A DNA stretch of 64,000 bases from Chitinophaga pinensis (lineage in GTDB: Bacteria > Bacteroidota > Bacteroidia > Flavobacteriales_D > Crocinitomicaceae), in the NCBI GenBank assembly GCA_945883825.1, contig CAMCYF010000010.1:1-64000 (forward strand), in the 5' to 3' direction. Shown here piece by piece: positions 62,146-64,000 of this stretch. The notes beneath the pieces are model-generated. The model had not been told where the DNA came from. It did no database searches and saw only the letters and a program-made list of their open reading frames with translations. Made by a program: the position numbers and the translations under genes. Every line of letters starts with the position of its first letter. The first letter of the stretch is position 1.

Positions 62146-64000
62146 TTATCTCGACAAGTTTAAAAATCCATTTATTTGATGATCTATAAATTCGTCATCT
62201 GTGTACCTTACAATCCAAAAATAGGTTCCTTCCGTACAATTTTTGCCCGCTGAAGTACCATCCCATCCTGTGTTTTTGTTTTTTTCCTCAAACACAACTA
62301 CACCCCAACGATTGAGTATTTGAATAGAATAATTCTTGATATTATATGTTTCAATTGGTAAATACACATCGTTTACGCCATCACCATTGGGGGTAAAAAC
62401 ATTTGGCATCGAAATTATTGATGAGCCACATTCTATCATGTTTACTGAAAAAACATCCGTTTTTGTGCATTTTCCTGTAGTGGAAGTAACCCAGTATTCT
62501 CCTGATTCAAAGGTCAAAAACAACGAATCAGTTGAGCCATCTTGCCATAGGTAATTTGATGCAGCAACGGTTGCCACCAAGAACGCTGTATCGGCATCGC
62601 AGATATTTAGTTCGGTATATGTATTTGCCCAATCTCCTGAATATTTAGCGAAGTATGAATTCCAACCAATTCCGCCCATTGTTAACCAATATTCCTTGTT
62701 ATCATCTGGATCAAAATCTCCTGACTGTTTAAATGCACCGAAAATATACTGCGAACCATTTTTAACATGAATGCCCGACTGAATAACCCCACTCCCATAA
62801 CCATTGTTACCTATACGCTTAACCCAATTAAAATTGCCTTGATCATCATACTGAGCAAAGAAGTTCATGCCTGCGACAGGTGCAGAACTTTGAAGTAAAT
62901 AAGTTCCTGATCCGGTGTCAAAATCTGCCTGCTTAAAAAAACCAGTTAGATTGATATTGCCTGCACAATCTAATTCAATGTCATTGGCTACACAAAATCC
63001 GTTGGTAATCATTTTAGCCCAAAGGAAAAGTCCATTAGAGTCATATTTACAGATATAGGTTGAAGCATGATAAGGAGGAGCTGGTAACTGATAAATCCCT
63101 ACACCTGGGTCAAAATCAACATTTCCTCTGAAATTTCCTGTAATAAATAGGTTTTCCTGCTCGTCAACTGCCATTTCAATACTTCTTTCAGCTTCCAAAG
63201 CGAATTCGGCATTTACATCAATTCTATTCGCCCAAATAAATTCACCATCGTTAGTATACTTCGCAAAATATCTATCGGTTGCAGTAGTTGCAACAAGGTT
63301 GTATGTTCCGGCACCTGTATCAAAATCAAGTGTATTTCCAAAATAACCAGAAATGTAAATATTGCCATCAGCCGTCAAATCGATATCTGTTGCTTCACCT
63401 AGGTTTGTACAATTCGGGATATTTCGAGCCCATAGAAGGTTTCCGTTCTCAGTATACTTCGAAAAAAATAAAGCCAGACCTGTACTCGTAAGCATGTTTT
63501 CATTGCTACTCGGGTCAATATCCAATGATTGATAATACGATCCTGTCACATAAATTTCTCCATTCTCATCTGTTTCCAAATCACTTCCAGAAGTCGCAAA
63601 TGCGCCACCAACCGCTTTTACCCATAGAAAACTTCCATTTGCATCGTATTTTGCAATAAACATTTTGTTTGCCATTCCAAAAGGAACTTGCACTAATTCA
63701 GTTGCTGAACTTGGATCAAAATCTACATCCCCTCCAATACTTCCAATGATCAAAATGTTTCCGGCATAATCCAACTTTACACCTTTCACTTTATTCATCG
63801 ATTGGCTAATTAACACGACTTTCCAAACTAAATTTCCTTCTGGTGAGTATTTGGCAAGATAGATATCGTTTTTTCCGGCAACAACGTAAGAAGTATTAGG
63901 TCCTGGGTCAAAATCTACAGAGTCATTGCATATTCCGGTAATGTATACATACTCATTGTCATCCACTACAAGACCAAAACATTCGGAAGCTCCTTCTGTA
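62146..64000 (-). CDS. secreted beta-propeller-like protein with gliding-type T9SS sorting domain, 5' end outside window
   Basis: The frame remains open to base 64000, so the start lies beyond the window; the track start at 63966 is an internal GTG. The visible part has repeated SBBP-type units ('NILIIGSIGGDVDFDPSSAT', 'NLFITGNFRGNVDFDPGVG', 'NINLTGFFKQADFDTGSG'; G-x-V-D-F-D-P about every 50 residues). The C-terminus is the type-B / gliding motility-associated domain ('MPNVFTPNGDGVNDVYLP', 'IQILNRWGVVVFEEKNK', 'CTEGTYFWIVRYTDDE'). Expected to be secreted by the type IX system. Confidence 0.9.
   Translation of the reverse strand, partial: TEGASECFGLVVDDNEYVYITGICNDSVDFDPGPNTSYVVAGKNDIYLAKYSPEGNLVWKVVLISQSMNKVKGVKLDYAGNILIIGSIGGDVDFDPSSATELVQVPFGMANKMFIAKYDANGSFLWVKAVGGAFATSGSDLETDENGEIYVTGSYYQSLDIDPSSNENMLTSTGLALFFSKYTENGNLLWARNIPNCTNLGEATDIDLTADGNIYISGYFGNTLDFDTGAGTYNLVATTATDRYFAKYTNDGEFIWANRIDVNAEFALEAERSIEMAVDEQENLFITGNFRGNVDFDPGVGIYQLPAPPYHASTYICKYDSNGLFLWAKMITNGFCVANDIELDCAGNINLTGFFKQADFDTGSGTYLLQSSAPVAGMNFFAQYDDQGNFNWVKRIGNNGYGSGVIQSGIHVKNGSQYIFGAFKQSGDFDPDDNKEYWLTMGGIGWNSYFAKYSGDWANTYTELNICDADTAFLVATVAASNYLWQDGSTDSLFLTFESGEYWVTSTTGKCTKTDVFSVNMIECGSSIISMPNVFTPNGDGVNDVYLPIETYNIKNYSIQILNRWGVVVFEEKNKNTGWDGTSAGKNCTEGTYFWIVRYTDDEFIDHQINGFLNLSR

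Noticed and set aside
1-64000. CRISPR array or retron
   Set aside because: No regularly spaced short direct repeats with unique spacers and no reverse transcriptase or Cas motif in any frame. The tandem units at 33.3-33.9 kb are coding.

Overview
The window looks like an AT-rich chromosome segment of a Bacteroidota bacterium, most likely Flavobacteriales. The signs are type IX secretion sorting domains at the C-termini of secreted proteins (classic 'PNP' type and gliding-type 'FTPNGDGVND'), Bacteroidota-style promoters (TTTG-N19/20-TAnnTTTG), a ComEC without a metallo-beta-lactamase domain, and a housekeeping run (map, purK, hpt, adk, obgE, recQ, ilvE) resembling that of Fluviicola/Crocinitomix-like organisms. 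The genus is an inference.

Layout. (1) 0-6 kb: a modification/restriction block with an EcoRI-family adenine methyltransferase, two DUF262 (GmrSD-type) nucleases with HNH and DUF1524 tails, a small unknown protein and a ParB-methyltransferase fusion. (2) 6-7 kb: gene-poor DNA with several perfect hairpins (candidate RNA). (3) 7-9.2 kb: a secreted M48-like metallopeptidase fused to TPR repeats. (4) 9.4-18 kb: an integration zone with a short serine recombinase, a tyrosine recombinase, a large serine recombinase, a MerR-like regulator and three small genes, plus a trypsin-Lcl protein and two unknowns. (5) 18.2-18.8 kb: a T9SS protein gene split by an in-frame TGA. (6) 18.9-29 kb: an SF1 helicase, then a tightly coupled six-gene minus-strand operon: two cytosine-C5 methyltransferases, a SNF2 helicase, a stand-alone EcoRII-N/B3-like protein, a MORC/MutL-like GHKL ATPase and an HNH nuclease. 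This is a MORC-type restriction-modification system. (7) 29-40.9 kb: accessory small genes. Three of them carry the same covarying hairpin 92-100 nt upstream of their start, and there are three tandem copies of a 56-aa gene that the ORF track misses. (8) 40.9-50.9 kb: a three-gene minus-strand cassette encoding a UPF1/DNA2-like helicase, a 1708-aa protein (winged-helix-like N-terminus, Trp-rich repeats, DarT-like ADP-ribosyltransferase, HD domain) and a DarG-like macrodomain antitoxin. It is flanked by ~265-bp direct repeats that each end in an intrinsic terminator. (9) 51-64 kb: conserved core genes and a truncated T9SS type-B protein.

How the parts fit. Regions 1, 6 and 8 are three different defence modules next to recombinases, so most of 0-51 kb reads as a defence/accessory island joined to core chromosome at about 51 kb. 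The most unusual system is the DarTG-like cassette: toxin and HD domain are on one polypeptide with a long W-x-W repeat solenoid, co-encoded with a helicase. A separate nearby gene (38.0-39.8 kb) consists largely of the same repeat. All calls come from reading translations and motifs; no database search was run.
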